35,919 nt of DNA from Streptomyces purpureus. Its GTDB lineage: Bacteria > Actinomycetota > Actinomycetes > Streptomycetales > Streptomycetaceae. The notes under the pieces were generated by a model. That model searched no databases. It was not told the origin of the DNA and saw only the letters and a list, made by a program, of their open reading frames with translations. Positions 7,929 to 16,194 of the stretch are shown here, in pieces. The stretch lies in assembly GCF_014648195.1 (NCBI RefSeq), contig NZ_BMQQ01000003.1:279140-315058 (forward strand). Reading direction: 5' to 3'. The translations under genes were made by a program, and so were the position numbers. Every line of letters starts with the position of its first letter. Positions within the stretch are counted from its first letter, which is position 1.

Positions 7929-8414
7929 TCAGCGGTTACGGAAGAAGTCCGTCAGCTGGGCCGCGCACTCGTCGGCGAGGACGCCGTGGATCACCTCGGG
8001 GCGGTGGTTGAGCCGGCGGTCGCGGACCACGTCGACGAGGGAGCCGGCCGCGCCCGCCTTCTCGTCCAGCGCCCCGAAGACCACCCGGTCGACCCGTGAC
8101 TGCACCAGCGCGCCGGCGCACATCACGCACGGCTCCAGCGTGACGACGAGCGTGCAGCCGGTCAGCCGCCACTCCCCGTGCGCCGAGGCCGCCCGGCGCA
8201 GGGCGAGTACCTCGGCGTGCGCGGTCGGATCGCCCGTCGCCTCGCGTTCGTTGTGGCCGGTGGCGAGGACCGTGCCGTCCGCGGACAGCACGACCGCGCC
8301 GACCGGCACATCGCCGGCCAGCGCCGCTCGTTCGGCCTCTGCCAGGGCGAGCCGCATCGGCGCCCGCCAGGGATCCCGTACGGGATCGGGTTCCGCGTGT
8401 CCTGCCTCGGCCAC
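7929..8414 (-). CDS. tadA: tRNA-specific adenosine deaminase
   Basis: 161 residues. It should convert A34 to inosine in tRNA-Arg(ACG). The CDA-fold zinc site is complete: H66-A-E68 (TAHAEVLAL) with E68 as proton shuttle, and P95-C-V-M-C99 holding the two zinc cysteines. The start is GTG at 8414, whose G is the last base of the upstream gene's stop (TAGTG), so translation is coupled to that gene. An ATG at 8357 would delete the first 19 residues but leave the fold whole. The stop is 57 bases from the tRNA-Ser gene on the same strand. Confidence 0.93.
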   Translation of the reverse strand: MAEAGHAEPDPVRDPWRAPMRLALAEAERAALAGDVPVGAVVLSADGTVLATGHNEREATGDPTAHAEVLALRRAASAHGEWRLTGCTLVVTLEPCVMCAGALVQSRVDRVVFGALDEKAGAAGSLVDVVRDRRLNHRPEVIHGVLADECAAQLTDFFRNR

Positions 8415-8953
8415 TAGCGGACGGACTCCAGCACTTCTCCGGCGCCCAGGGCCTCCGCGATCTCCGTCAGGGCGTCGGTGTCCAGGGCCAGCAGCTCCTT
8501 CTCGGACAGGCCGAGGTCCCCGAGGATCTCCCGGTCGCCGACCGGAGCCGCGGGTACGGCCTCGACCGCGCCTTCGGGTCCGTCCTCGTCGTCGCCTTCC
8601 GTGTCGTCTGCGTCCGGTTCTCCGTCCTCCGTACCGTCGAGGTCCAGCGCGTCCAGGTCGTCGTCGCCGTCCCGGTCCGCGCCCAGCAGTTCATTGGTGA
8701 GGATCTCCCCGTACGAGGAGCGGGCGGCCGAGGCCGCGTCCGAGACGTAGATCCGAGGGTCCTCCTCGCCCTCCACCCGGACGAGGCCGAACCACGCGTC
8801 CTCCTGCTCGATGTAGACGAGGACGGTGTCCTCGTCCACGGAGGCCTCACGGGCCAGCTCGGTCAGATCCGACAAGGTCTCCACGTCGTCGAGCTCTGTG
8901 TCGCTCGCTTTCCACCCGTCTTCGGTGCGCGCGAGCAGTGCGGCGAAGTACAC
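8414..8953 (-). CDS. tRNA adenosine deaminase-associated protein
   Basis: 179 residues from GTG at 8953, picked because GGGAGAG lies 6 bases before it and because the protein then begins at the conserved VYFAALLARTEDGW. The N-terminal 80 residues form a compact domain (VLVYIEQEDAWFGLVRVEGE); a highly acidic linker of Asp/Glu/Gly (residues about 90-135) leads to a C-terminal segment LGDLGLSEKELLALDTDALT. This matches the actinobacterial family named for its constant position next to tadA. Stop and tadA start share a base. The biochemical role is unknown; a partner or regulator of TadA is inferred from coupling. Confidence 0.85.
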   Translation of the reverse strand: MYFAALLARTEDGWKASDTELDDVETLSDLTELAREASVDEDTVLVYIEQEDAWFGLVRVEGEEDPRIYVSDAASAARSSYGEILTNELLGADRDGDDDLDALDLDGTEDGEPDADDTEGDDEDGPEGAVEAVPAAPVGDREILGDLGLSEKELLALDTDALTEIAEALGAGEVLESVR

Positions 8954-9095
8954 CGTGACTCTCCCACTGATCAGAGGTGTGACGATCCGGCGGCGCCCTC
9001 CTGAAGTGCCCCGCCCAATCGGCATCGTGGCAGAAACCCGGGCTTCAGGAGAGGTCTTCCGCTCTTGCGTCGTGCATCAGTCTGACCTTGGGCCC

Positions 9096-9296
9096 TCACC
9101 AGCGGAAAGTACGCATCCGCATCGCCTGGCGCATCCGGGCCGCCCGGGCCCGGCGTGGCTGCACCCGCTCACGCAGCGCCTTGGCCTCGTTGAGGTCGCG
9201 CAGGAACTGGGCGCGGCGCCTGCGGCGCTCCGCGTCGCTCTCCTGGCGTGGGCCGTCCTGCTGGGGCTCGGGTTCCGCCCGGTCCCGTTCCGCCAT
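9096..9296 (-). CDS. Small, very basic conserved protein
   Basis: 66 residues from the ATG at 9296 (GGGTGG site upstream). After an acidic start ([16 protein letters not shown]) the rest is rich in arginine ([38 protein letters not shown]) and likely helical. It may bind nucleic acid, but that is only charge-based inference. It is divergent from upp with 86 bases between starts. Confidence 0.6.
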   Translation of the reverse strand: MAERDRAEPEPQQDGPRQESDAERRRRRAQFLRDLNEAKALRERVQPRRARAARMRQAMRMRTFRW

Positions 9297-9382
9297 TTGC
9301 ACCACCCCCGGCCGCTGGATGTGTACGTCCCCACCTTCCCTCGGCTGCATGGGTTGATGCCAGCGCGGGCTACTGTGGGGGC

Positions 9383-10018
9383 ATGCGTCTCCACGTCGTC
9401 GATCACCCGCTGGTCGCCCACAAGCTCACCACTCTGCGCGACAAGCGCACGGACTCCCCGACCTTCCGCCGGCTCGCCGACGAGCTGGTGACCCTGCTCG
9501 CCTACGAGGCCACGAGGGACGTGCGGACCGAGCAGGTCGACATCGAGACCCCCGTCACGCCGACGACCGGTGTGAAGCTGTCGCACCCGCGGCCGCTGGT
9601 GGTGCCGATCCTGCGGGCGGGTCTGGGCATGCTCGACGGCATGGTGCGGCTGCTGCCGACCGCCGAGGTGGGCTTCCTGGGCATGATCCGCAACGAGGAG
9701 ACGCTGGAGGCGTCGACGTACGCCACGCGGATGCCGGAGGACCTCTCCGGGCGCCAGGTGTACGTCCTCGACCCGATGCTGGCGACCGGCGGCACGCTGG
9801 TCGCGGCGATCCAGGAGCTGATCAAGCGCGGCGCCGACGACGTGACCGCGGTCGTGCTCCTGGCGGCGCCGGAGGGCGTCGAGGTCATGGAGCGCGAGCT
9901 CGCGGGCACGCCGGTGACGGTGGTCACCGCGTCGGTCGACGAGCGCCTCAACGAGCACGGCTACATCGTTCCGGGCCTGGGTGACGCGGGCGACCGGATG
10001 TACGGCTCGGCGGAGTAA
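9383..10018 (+). CDS. upp: Uracil phosphoribosyltransferase
   Basis: 211 residues, the usual Upp length. It makes UMP from uracil and PRPP in pyrimidine salvage. The PRPP-binding loop is [16 protein letters not shown] (near residue 130) and the uracil-binding C-terminus is [16 protein letters not shown]. The ATG at 9383 follows TGGGGG. It stands alone, with a bidirectional hairpin downstream. Confidence 0.97.
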   Translation: MRLHVVDHPLVAHKLTTLRDKRTDSPTFRRLADELVTLLAYEATRDVRTEQVDIETPVTPTTGVKLSHPRPLVVPILRAGLGMLDGMVRLLPTAEVGFLGMIRNEETLEASTYATRMPEDLSGRQVYVLDPMLATGGTLVAAIQELIKRGADDVTAVVLLAAPEGVEVMERELAGTPVTVVTASVDERLNEHGYIVPGLGDAGDRMYGSAE

Positions 10019-10023
10019 CCCGA

Positions 10024-10077
10024 CCGCCTCGGACGAGTGAGCCGAAGGGGCGCACGCTCAAAGCGCCCCGGAGGCGG
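10024..10077. terminator. Bidirectional terminator between upp and the LytR_C gene
   Basis: An inner stem GGGGCGC (10047-10053) / GCGCCCC (10063-10069) is nested within CCGCCTC (10024-10030) / GAGGCGG (10071-10077). It lies between two convergent genes. Confidence 0.7.
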
Positions 10078-10089
10078 GCCGAGCCCTGA

Positions 10090-10716
10090 TCAGCAGCGCT
10101 TCGGCGCGGTCTTGGGCTTGGCGAGGGCCGCCAGGGCCGCGTCCGACGCGGGCTTGGTGTTCAGGGTCGTGAAGGCCGTGCCGATGATCAGGTCCACGTC
10201 CGCGGTCGCGCGGGTGTCCGTCTTCGTCGTGGCGCCCTTCAGTTGGGTGGCCAGGACCGGGAAGGCGCCCTTGGTGGCCGTGGGGGCGCCCAGCAGCATG
10301 CCCGTGCCGGGGACCTTCTTGTCGTAGGCGGCGGGGGCGTTGCCGACCTTGCCGATGACGAAGCCGCGTTTCTTCAGCTCGTCCGCGGTGGACTTGGCCA
10401 GCCCGGAGCGCGGCGTGGCGTTGTAGACGTTGACCGTGACCTGGGCCGGTTTCGGCAGGGGGACCGGTGGGGCGGCCGCGGTCGTCGGGCCCGGCTCGCA
10501 GCCGGCCTTGCGGCCGGCCGTGGTCTTCTTGCCGGACCCGCCGGTGAAGACGTCGACGAGCTGCAGAGTCCCCCAGCCGGCCAGGCCCAGGGCGATCACG
10601 GCAGCCACGGCCGAGAGGACGATCCTGCGGCGACGTCGGGCGCGACGCATGCGGGGGTACTTGTCACCCGTGATGCGGTATTCCCCGCCCATCCCTGGGG
10701 GAGTGAGCATGCTCAT
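10090..10716 (-). CDS. Membrane-anchored LytR C-terminal domain protein
   Basis: 208 residues from the ATG at 10716; a second ATG two codons later is also possible. A basic stretch (RMRRARRRRR) precedes one membrane helix (residues about 32-52, IVLSAVAAVIALGLAGW), placing the rest outside the cell. The outer part is a LytR_C domain: VTVNVYNATPRSGLAKSTAD then ELKKRGFVIGKVGNAP. This domain also trails LytR-CpsA-Psr enzymes, but the catalytic LCP domain is absent, so a wall-associated binding role is more likely than ligase activity. A ribosome-binding site is weak. Confidence 0.8.
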   Translation of the reverse strand: MSMLTPPGMGGEYRITGDKYPRMRRARRRRRIVLSAVAAVIALGLAGWGTLQLVDVFTGGSGKKTTAGRKAGCEPGPTTAAAPPVPLPKPAQVTVNVYNATPRSGLAKSTADELKKRGFVIGKVGNAPAAYDKKVPGTGMLLGAPTATKGAFPVLATQLKGATTKTDTRATADVDLIIGTAFTTLNTKPASDAALAALAKPKTAPKRC

Positions 10717-10827
10717 GGGCGCAGCGTAATGCGACCGGGTGGCAATGCCTACTAGATGATCAATCGATCGCGTCCGGATGGGCCGCAAGTGACCCGAACG
10801 GTCGAGCGAGAGGCCGGGGGCCGGGGG

Positions 10828-11124
10828 TCAGTCGAGTTCGAGGACGCGCGCGTGCAGCACCTGGCGCTGCTGGAGCGCGGCGCGTACGGCGCGGTGCAGG
10901 CCGTCCTCGAGGTAGAGGTCGCCCTGCCACTTCACGACGTGCGCGAAGAGATCTCCGTAGAAGGTGGAGTCCTCGGCCAGCAGCGTCTCCAGGTCCAGCT
11001 GGCCCTTGGTGGTCACCAGCTGATCGAGGCGGACCGGGCGCGGCGCGACGTCCGCCCACTGCCGGGTGCTTTCCCGGCCGTGGTCGGGATACGGCCTCCC
11101 GTTACCGATGCGCTTGAAGATCAC
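10828..11124 (-). CDS. Conserved small protein with ParB/sulfiredoxin-like motif (often labelled VapB-like)
   Basis: 98 residues beginning MIFKRIGNGRPYPDHG. The C-terminal half reads DLYLEDGLHRAVRAALQQRQ then VLHARVLELD, which resembles the D-G-x-H-R motif and following strand of ParB/Srx folds. I recall the family being labelled a VapB-type antitoxin in actinobacterial genomes, but no PIN toxin gene lies next to it, and the sequence has no ribbon-helix-helix. It is divergent from the HerA-like gene with 95 bases between starts. I would treat the antitoxin label as doubtful. Confidence 0.65.
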   Translation of the reverse strand: MIFKRIGNGRPYPDHGRESTRQWADVAPRPVRLDQLVTTKGQLDLETLLAEDSTFYGDLFAHVVKWQGDLYLEDGLHRAVRAALQQRQVLHARVLELD

Positions 11125-11219
11125 ACGGAAAGCCTACCGGGCAAGGGGTACCCGGCGCAGCCACGCGGCGCCGGTGCGATGCTGGGGCAAATCGCCGCAA
11201 ACCTGGAATTGAGGCCCTG

Positions 11220-12824
11220 ATGAGTGCCAGCGAGGAGTCGGTGGAGGAGCTGCCGGAGGCCGCCGCGGCGATCGCCGCCGGGTACGCGTTCGACGGGGAG
11301 GCGCTGGAGCTGGGGGCGCTGCTGTGGGACGGGCGGTGCCATCCGGGGGCGCCGGTCCGGATCCCGCTGCCGATGCTGAACCGGCACGGTCTGGTGGCGG
11401 GGGCGACGGGCACCGGCAAGACCAAGACGCTCCAGCTGATCGCCGAGCAGCTGTCGGGGCAGGGGGTGCCGGTCTTCCTCGCCGACATCAAGGGGGACGT
11501 GTCGGGGATCTCCGCGCCCGGTGAGCCGGGCGAGCGGGTCCGGGAGCGGGCCGGGCAGGTCGGGCAGGAGTGGGCGGCGAGCGGCTTTCCCTGCGCGTTC
11601 TACGGGCTCGGCGGCATCGGCCCGGGCATTCCGCTGCGGGCGACGGTCACCAGCTTCGGTCCCGTACTGCTGTCGAAGGTGCTCGAGCTGAACCGGACGC
11701 AGGAGCAGTCCCTCGGGCTGATCTTCCACTACGCCGACGCCAAGGGCCTTGAGCTGGTGGACCTGAAGGATCTGCGGGCGGTCGTCGCCTTCCTGGTGTC
11801 GGACGAGGGCAAGCCGGAGCTGAAGGGGCTCGGGGGGCTTTCGACGGCCACGGCGGGGGTGATCCTGCGGGCGATCACGGCGTTCGAGCAGCAGGGGACG
11901 GGCGGCTTCTTCGGCGAGCCGGAGTTCGACACGGCCGAGTTCCTGCGGACGGCGCCGGACGGGCGGGGTGTGGTGTCCGTGCTGGAGCTGCCGGCGGTGC
12001 GGGACAAGCCGCAGCTGTTCTCGACGTTCCTGATGTGGTTGCTGGCGGATCTCTTCCACGACCTGCCGGAGGTCGGGGACGTGGAGAGGCCGAAGCTGGT
12101 GTTCTTCTTCGACGAGGCGCATCTGCTGTTCGACGGGGCGTCGAAGGCGTTCCTGGACGCGGTCACCCAGACCGTGCGGCTGATTCGCTCGAAAGGGGTC
12201 GGGGTCTTCTTCGTGACGCAGACGCCGAAGGACGTGCCGGGGGATGTGCTGGCCCAGCTCGGCAACCGGGTGCAGCACGCGCTGCGGGCGTTCACGCCGG
12301 ACGACGCGAAGGCGCTGAAGGCGACGGTGCGGACGTTCCCGAAGTCGGCGTACGACCTGGAGGAGGTGCTGACCGGGCTGGGGACGGGTGAGGCGGTGGT
12401 GACCGTGCTGAGTGAGCGGGGCGCTCCGACGCCGGTGGCGGTGGTCCGGCTGCGGGCGCCGGTCTCGCTGATGGGGCCCGTCGAGCCGGCCGCGCTGGCG
12501 GCGGCGGTCGAGGCGTCGCCGCTGTACGGGACGTACGCGACGGCGGTGGACCGGGAGTCGGCGTACGAGAAGCTGACCGAGGCGCAGCGGGAGGCGGAGG
12601 CGGCGGCGGAGCGGGCGGCCCGGGAGGCCGAGGAGGCGGAAGAGGCGGAGGCGGCGCCGCGCCGTCGGGCGGAGAAGGCGGAGAAGGAGGAGCCGTCCGT
12701 GGTGGAGAAGGTGGTGGGGAGCGGGATCTTCCGGTCGCTGGCCCGGTCGGTCGGGACGCAGTTGGGGCGGGAGATCTCGCGGTCGGTGTTCGGTACGGCC
12801 CGTACGTCTCGCCGGCGCCGGTAG
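11220..12824 (+). CDS. HerA/YjgR-type P-loop ATPase (DUF853)
   Basis: 534 residues. Walker A is GATGTGKT (residues 61-68), Walker B is KLVFFFDEAHLLFD, and a sensor-like VFFVTQTPKDVPGDVLAQLG follows, as in the FtsK-HerA superfamily. The closest familiar relative is E. coli YjgR (about 500 residues). The C-terminal 100 residues form a charged coiled coil (EAQREAEAAAERAAREAEEA) ending in SGIFRSLARSVGTQLGREIS, the family's conserved tail. A nuclease partner (NurA) is not nearby. Its role in DNA processing is inferred from the superfamily. Confidence 0.9.
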   Translation: MSASEESVEELPEAAAAIAAGYAFDGEALELGALLWDGRCHPGAPVRIPLPMLNRHGLVAGATGTGKTKTLQLIAEQLSGQGVPVFLADIKGDVSGISAPGEPGERVRERAGQVGQEWAASGFPCAFYGLGGIGPGIPLRATVTSFGPVLLSKVLELNRTQEQSLGLIFHYADAKGLELVDLKDLRAVVAFLVSDEGKPELKGLGGLSTATAGVILRAITAFEQQGTGGFFGEPEFDTAEFLRTAPDGRGVVSVLELPAVRDKPQLFSTFLMWLLADLFHDLPEVGDVERPKLVFFFDEAHLLFDGASKAFLDAVTQTVRLIRSKGVGVFFVTQTPKDVPGDVLAQLGNRVQHALRAFTPDDAKALKATVRTFPKSAYDLEEVLTGLGTGEAVVTVLSERGAPTPVAVVRLRAPVSLMGPVEPAALAAAVEASPLYGTYATAVDRESAYEKLTEAQREAEAAAERAAREAEEAEEAEAAPRRRAEKAEKEEPSVVEKVVGSGIFRSLARSVGTQLGREISRSVFGTARTSRRRR

Positions 12825-12834
12825 GCATGGAGAA

Positions 12835-12865
12835 GGGGCCCGGTGCGGTGTGCGCACCGGGCCCC
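12835..12865. terminator. Bidirectional terminator
   Basis: GGGGCCCGGTGC (12835-12846) and GCACCGGGCCCC (12854-12865) form a perfect 12-bp stem with a 7-base loop between the converging HerA-like and aminopeptidase genes. Confidence 0.85.
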
Positions 12866-12877
12866 CGGGGGTGAGCC

Positions 12878-14431
12878 TTACTCCGTGACCTCGTGGTGGT
12901 CGTCGTGGAGGCCGCCGCCGCTGCCCTCGTCACCGTCGGTGGGGACGGTGACGACCGGCTTGCGCAGGGAGCTCAGGTCGTGCGCGTAGGTGCCGACCGC
13001 GTTGGCGATGACGTCGATGTTGATGTCGAACGCCCGCATGTTGATGTTGTCCAGGTTGTCGCCCGCGGCGTGGTAGTTCACGTCGTAGGCGATGCCCGCC
13101 GTGCCGCCGAACTTCGCCGCCTGGGTGGGCGTCTTGATCCCCTCGGCGCCGGTGAACGTGCCGCCGGACGGGATGCCGATCGCGATGAACGGTCCGTAGT
13201 CGGAGCGGCCGGTGAAGTCGGTGCCCTCGTGCGGGACGCCGCGCTTGTCCATGAACTCGTTGATGTCGCGCTCGAGCTGGGCCGAGCCGGCCGGTCCGGC
13301 CGGGGCGCCGACGCCGTCGGAGTTGTCTCCGTCGTAGACGAACAGGCCGTAGTTCGGCGAGGCGATCATGTCGAAGTTGAGGTAGAGCTTGACTTCCTTC
13401 TTGTCCAGCTCGCTCATGTTGGCGACGTAGTGCTCGGAGCCGAGGAGGCCGTTCTCCTCAGCGGACCACCAGGCGAAGCGCACCTTGTTGGCGGGCTTGT
13501 CCTTGGACTTGGCCAGCTTCAGGGCGACGTCGAGCAGACCGGCCGAGCCGGAGCCGTTGTCGTTGATGCCGGGGCCGGCGGTGACCGAGTCGAGGTGGGA
13601 GCCGAGCATCACGGTGTTGGCCGCGTTGCCGGTCTTCGTCTCGGCGAGGACGTTGTTGGTGGTGCGCTTCTCCTGGAGCTGACGGATCTCCAGGGAGAGG
13701 TTGACCGGGCCCTTGGCCAGGTCGGCGGCGAGCTTCTCGCCGTCGGCCTTGGTGATGCCACCGGTCGGGATCTTGCCGAACTCCGGTCCGCCGAGCGTGC
13801 CGGAGAGCGCGCCGTCGGTGTTGTTGTAGATGATCGCGGCGGTCGCCCCCGCCGCCGCGGCCTGTGTCTGCTTGTCGGCGAACGTGCAGCCACCGCGCTG
13901 GATCAGCGCGATCTTGCCGGTGAACGCGCCGGCGGCGTAGTCCGTCGCCTCGCAGCCGGTGGTGGCGTCGACCGGGACGGCGGCCAGATCGGCCTTGATG
14001 CCGCCCACCGGCGTCGACTTGGTGTAGGTCATCGCCTTGATCTCGACGTCACTCGGCGCGGGCGTGACGACGGAGAGCTTCTCGGCCAGCGTCTGCGTGT
14101 ACTGGAACTCGAACTTCTGGTACGAGACGTTGTAGCCGGCCTTCTTCATCAGCTGGTACACGTACGCGGCGGACGCGTCGTGGCCGAGGGAGCCGGCCGC
14201 GCGGTGGCCGCCGGCCGAGTCCGCTATCTGCTGGAACTTCACAAGGTGCTGGTACGCGTCCTTGGCGGACGCCTCGCGGACCAGCTTCTTCGAGAGCTTG
14301 GCGGCGTCCTTGGCCGCCGCCTTGCCCGGGTCACGGGTGGCGGAGGCGGGGGAGGCGGATGCCAGGAGGAGCGGGGTCGCGAGTGCGGCTGCGGCCAGTG
14401 TGGCCACGGCTCTGCGATGGGATGCGTTCAC
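12878..14431 (-). CDS. Secreted M28 zinc aminopeptidase with PA domain
   Basis: 517 residues, related to the Streptomyces griseus aminopeptidase family. A signal peptide (about residues 1-31, cleavage near ASATRDP) sends it out of the cell. A protease-associated domain spans about 145-250 (GKIALIQRGGCTFADK). The di-zinc site is complete: H279 (GSHLDSV), D291 (NDNGSGS), E325/E326 (SAEENGLLGS), D354 (NFDMI) and H454 (VNYHAAGD). The last 25 residues are acidic and His-rich. GGAAGG precedes the ATG. It would release N-terminal hydrophobic residues from peptides during extracellular nutrition. Confidence 0.93.
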   Translation of the reverse strand: MNASHRRAVATLAAAALATPLLLASASPASATRDPGKAAAKDAAKLSKKLVREASAKDAYQHLVKFQQIADSAGGHRAAGSLGHDASAAYVYQLMKKAGYNVSYQKFEFQYTQTLAEKLSVVTPAPSDVEIKAMTYTKSTPVGGIKADLAAVPVDATTGCEATDYAAGAFTGKIALIQRGGCTFADKQTQAAAAGATAAIIYNNTDGALSGTLGGPEFGKIPTGGITKADGEKLAADLAKGPVNLSLEIRQLQEKRTTNNVLAETKTGNAANTVMLGSHLDSVTAGPGINDNGSGSAGLLDVALKLAKSKDKPANKVRFAWWSAEENGLLGSEHYVANMSELDKKEVKLYLNFDMIASPNYGLFVYDGDNSDGVGAPAGPAGSAQLERDINEFMDKRGVPHEGTDFTGRSDYGPFIAIGIPSGGTFTGAEGIKTPTQAAKFGGTAGIAYDVNYHAAGDNLDNINMRAFDINIDVIANAVGTYAHDLSSLRKPVVTVPTDGDEGSGGGLHDDHHEVTE

Positions 14432-14538
14432 AGAGGTCCTTCCCGGTGCGAACGAGGTTGAGGGGAAGTTAGCGATCTCCGGGCTTCCTGTGAACAGATG
14501 TGCCGCAACTCACGCCATTGTTCGTAGATTTGCCCGCA

Positions 14539-15126
14539 TCATTCGCCAGATTTGGCGGCTTTTGCGGCGCGTTTCGCTTCCTGCTTGAAGGCCCGGACCT
14601 TCGCCAGGGAGTCGGGCCCGGTGATGTCGGCGGCCGAGCGGTACGAGCCCGCCTCGCCGTACGCGCCGGCCGCCTCCCGCCAGCCCTTCGGCGTCACGCC
14701 GTACTGCTTGCCGAGCAGGGCGAGGAAGATCTGCGCCTTCTGCACCCCGAAGCCGGGCAGCGCCTTCAGCCGTGTGAGCAGTTCCTTGCCGTCGGCCGCG
14801 TCCGACCAGACCGCCTCGGCGTCACCGCCGTACTCGTCGACCAGGAACTGGCACAGCTGCTGGATCCGCTTGGCCATCGAGCCCGGATAGCGGTGCACGG
14901 CCGGCTTCTCGGAGAGCAGCGCGGCGAAGGATTCGGGGTCGTGCGCGGCGATCTGTCCCGCGTCGAGATCGTCCGTGCCGAGCCGCTGGGCGATGGTGTA
15001 CGGCCCGGAGAACGCCCACTCCATGGGGACTTGCTGGTCGAGGAGCATGCCGACGAGCGCCGCCAGGGGGCTGCGGGCGAGCAGCGCGTCGGCCTCGGGG
15101 TGCTGGGCGAGCCGGATCGTGGTCAT
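14539..15126 (-). CDS. HhH-GPD family base-excision repair-like protein
   Basis: 195 residues from the ATG at 15126, which overlaps the upstream stop as ATGA, so the two genes are translationally coupled. The helix-hairpin-helix reads LKALPGFGVQKAQIFLALLG, and the N-terminal helical part (SPLAALVGMLLDQQVPMEWA) fits DNA glycosylases of the HhH-GPD fold. The usual catalytic Asp after the hairpin is not evident (KGWREAAG follows), so it may bind damage rather than excise it. It belongs to the uncharacterised actinobacterial HhH-GPD family (TIGR03252, from memory). Coupling to a peptidase gene is unexplained. Confidence 0.82.
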   Translation of the reverse strand: MTTIRLAQHPEADALLARSPLAALVGMLLDQQVPMEWAFSGPYTIAQRLGTDDLDAGQIAAHDPESFAALLSEKPAVHRYPGSMAKRIQQLCQFLVDEYGGDAEAVWSDAADGKELLTRLKALPGFGVQKAQIFLALLGKQYGVTPKGWREAAGAYGEAGSYRSAADITGPDSLAKVRAFKQEAKRAAKAAKSGE

Positions 15127-16079
15127 GGACCGATGATCTCCCCGGCGAACCGGTCGAGCGCGGCGAGTACGTGCGTACGGGTATCGCCGCCGCCCGTATG
15201 GCCCGCGTTCTCCACCACGGTCAGTTCGGCGTCCGGCCAGGCTTTGCTGAGCTCCCAGGCCGTGCCGAGCGGCCCGGCCAGGTCGAAGCGGCCGTGGATC
15301 AGGACGCCGGGGATGCCGGCCAGGCGGTGGGCGTCGCGGATGAGGGCGCCCTCCTCCAGCCAGGCGCCGTGCGCGAAGTAGTGGCTGCAGATGCGGACCA
15401 TGGCGAGCTTGGCGTGGTCGGGCCGGTCGGCGTAGGGGGTGCCCGCTCCCTCCAGGGAGAGCACGGCGTCCTCCCAGGCGCACCAGTCGGCCGTCGCCTT
15501 CTCCCGTACGGCCCGGTCGGGGTGGTTCGTCCGGCGGGCGTAGGCGGGGACCAGTTCGTGCGGGGCGGAGGCCTCGGGGACGCCGGCCCGGAAGCGGTCC
15601 CATGCCTCGGGGAAGAACGCGCCGGCGCCCTCGTACAGCCAGGCGATCTCGGAGCGGCGGGTGGTGGTGACGGCGGCGATGACGATCTCGGACACCCGCT
15701 CGGGGTGGGCCTGGGCGTACGCCAGGATCAGCGTGGAGCCCCAGGATCCGCCGTACAGCAGCCAGCGGTCGATGCCGAGGTGCTCGCGCAGCCGCTCCAT
15801 GTCGGCGACGAGACGGTCGGTGGTGTTGACGGACATGTCGGTGGCCGGGTCGCTCGCGTGCGGGGTGGAGCGTCCGCAGCCGCGCTGATCGAAGAGGACA
15901 ACTCGGTAGCGGGCGGGGTCGAAGAGCCTTCGGCTGCGCGGGTTGGAGCCGGAGCCTGGGCCGCCGTGCACGACGACCGCGGGTTTGCCGTGCGGGTTGC
16001 CGCTGACTTCCCAGTGGATGTGGTTGCCGTCGCCGACGTCGAGCAGACCTTCGTCGTACGCCTGTGTGTCCAGGAACAT
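15123..16079 (-). CDS. pip: Proline iminopeptidase (peptidase S33)
   Basis: 318 residues, the normal length. It cleaves N-terminal proline from peptides in the cytoplasm. The alpha/beta hydrolase core has the oxyanion motif HGGPGSGSN, FDQRGCGRSTPH, the nucleophile Ser112 in GGSWGS, the acid in GRFDLAGPLG, and the histidine in ENAGHTGG. The stop overlaps the start of the HhH-GPD gene by four bases. Confidence 0.92.
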   Translation of the reverse strand: MFLDTQAYDEGLLDVGDGNHIHWEVSGNPHGKPAVVVHGGPGSGSNPRSRRLFDPARYRVVLFDQRGCGRSTPHASDPATDMSVNTTDRLVADMERLREHLGIDRWLLYGGSWGSTLILAYAQAHPERVSEIVIAAVTTTRRSEIAWLYEGAGAFFPEAWDRFRAGVPEASAPHELVPAYARRTNHPDRAVREKATADWCAWEDAVLSLEGAGTPYADRPDHAKLAMVRICSHYFAHGAWLEEGALIRDAHRLAGIPGVLIHGRFDLAGPLGTAWELSKAWPDAELTVVENAGHTGGGDTRTHVLAALDRFAGEIIGP

Positions 16080-16153
16080 CCGGTCGACTCTAGCCAGGGG
16101 CCGGCTTCGCCGCCGGGGTTTTCGGGCTGTCGCGGGGCGGGTGCGCCCGGCTG

Positions 16154-16180
16154 GGGCAGCCGGGGGACCCCCAGCTGCCC
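16154..16180 (-). terminator. Terminator after the UvrA-like gene
   Basis: GGGCAGC (16154-16160) pairs with GCTGCCC (16174-16180), with an inner GGGG/CCCC stem. It starts 15 bases beyond the UvrA-like stop codon and separates it from pip. Confidence 0.65.
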
Positions 16181-16194
16181 GACGGGCCCCCGGG

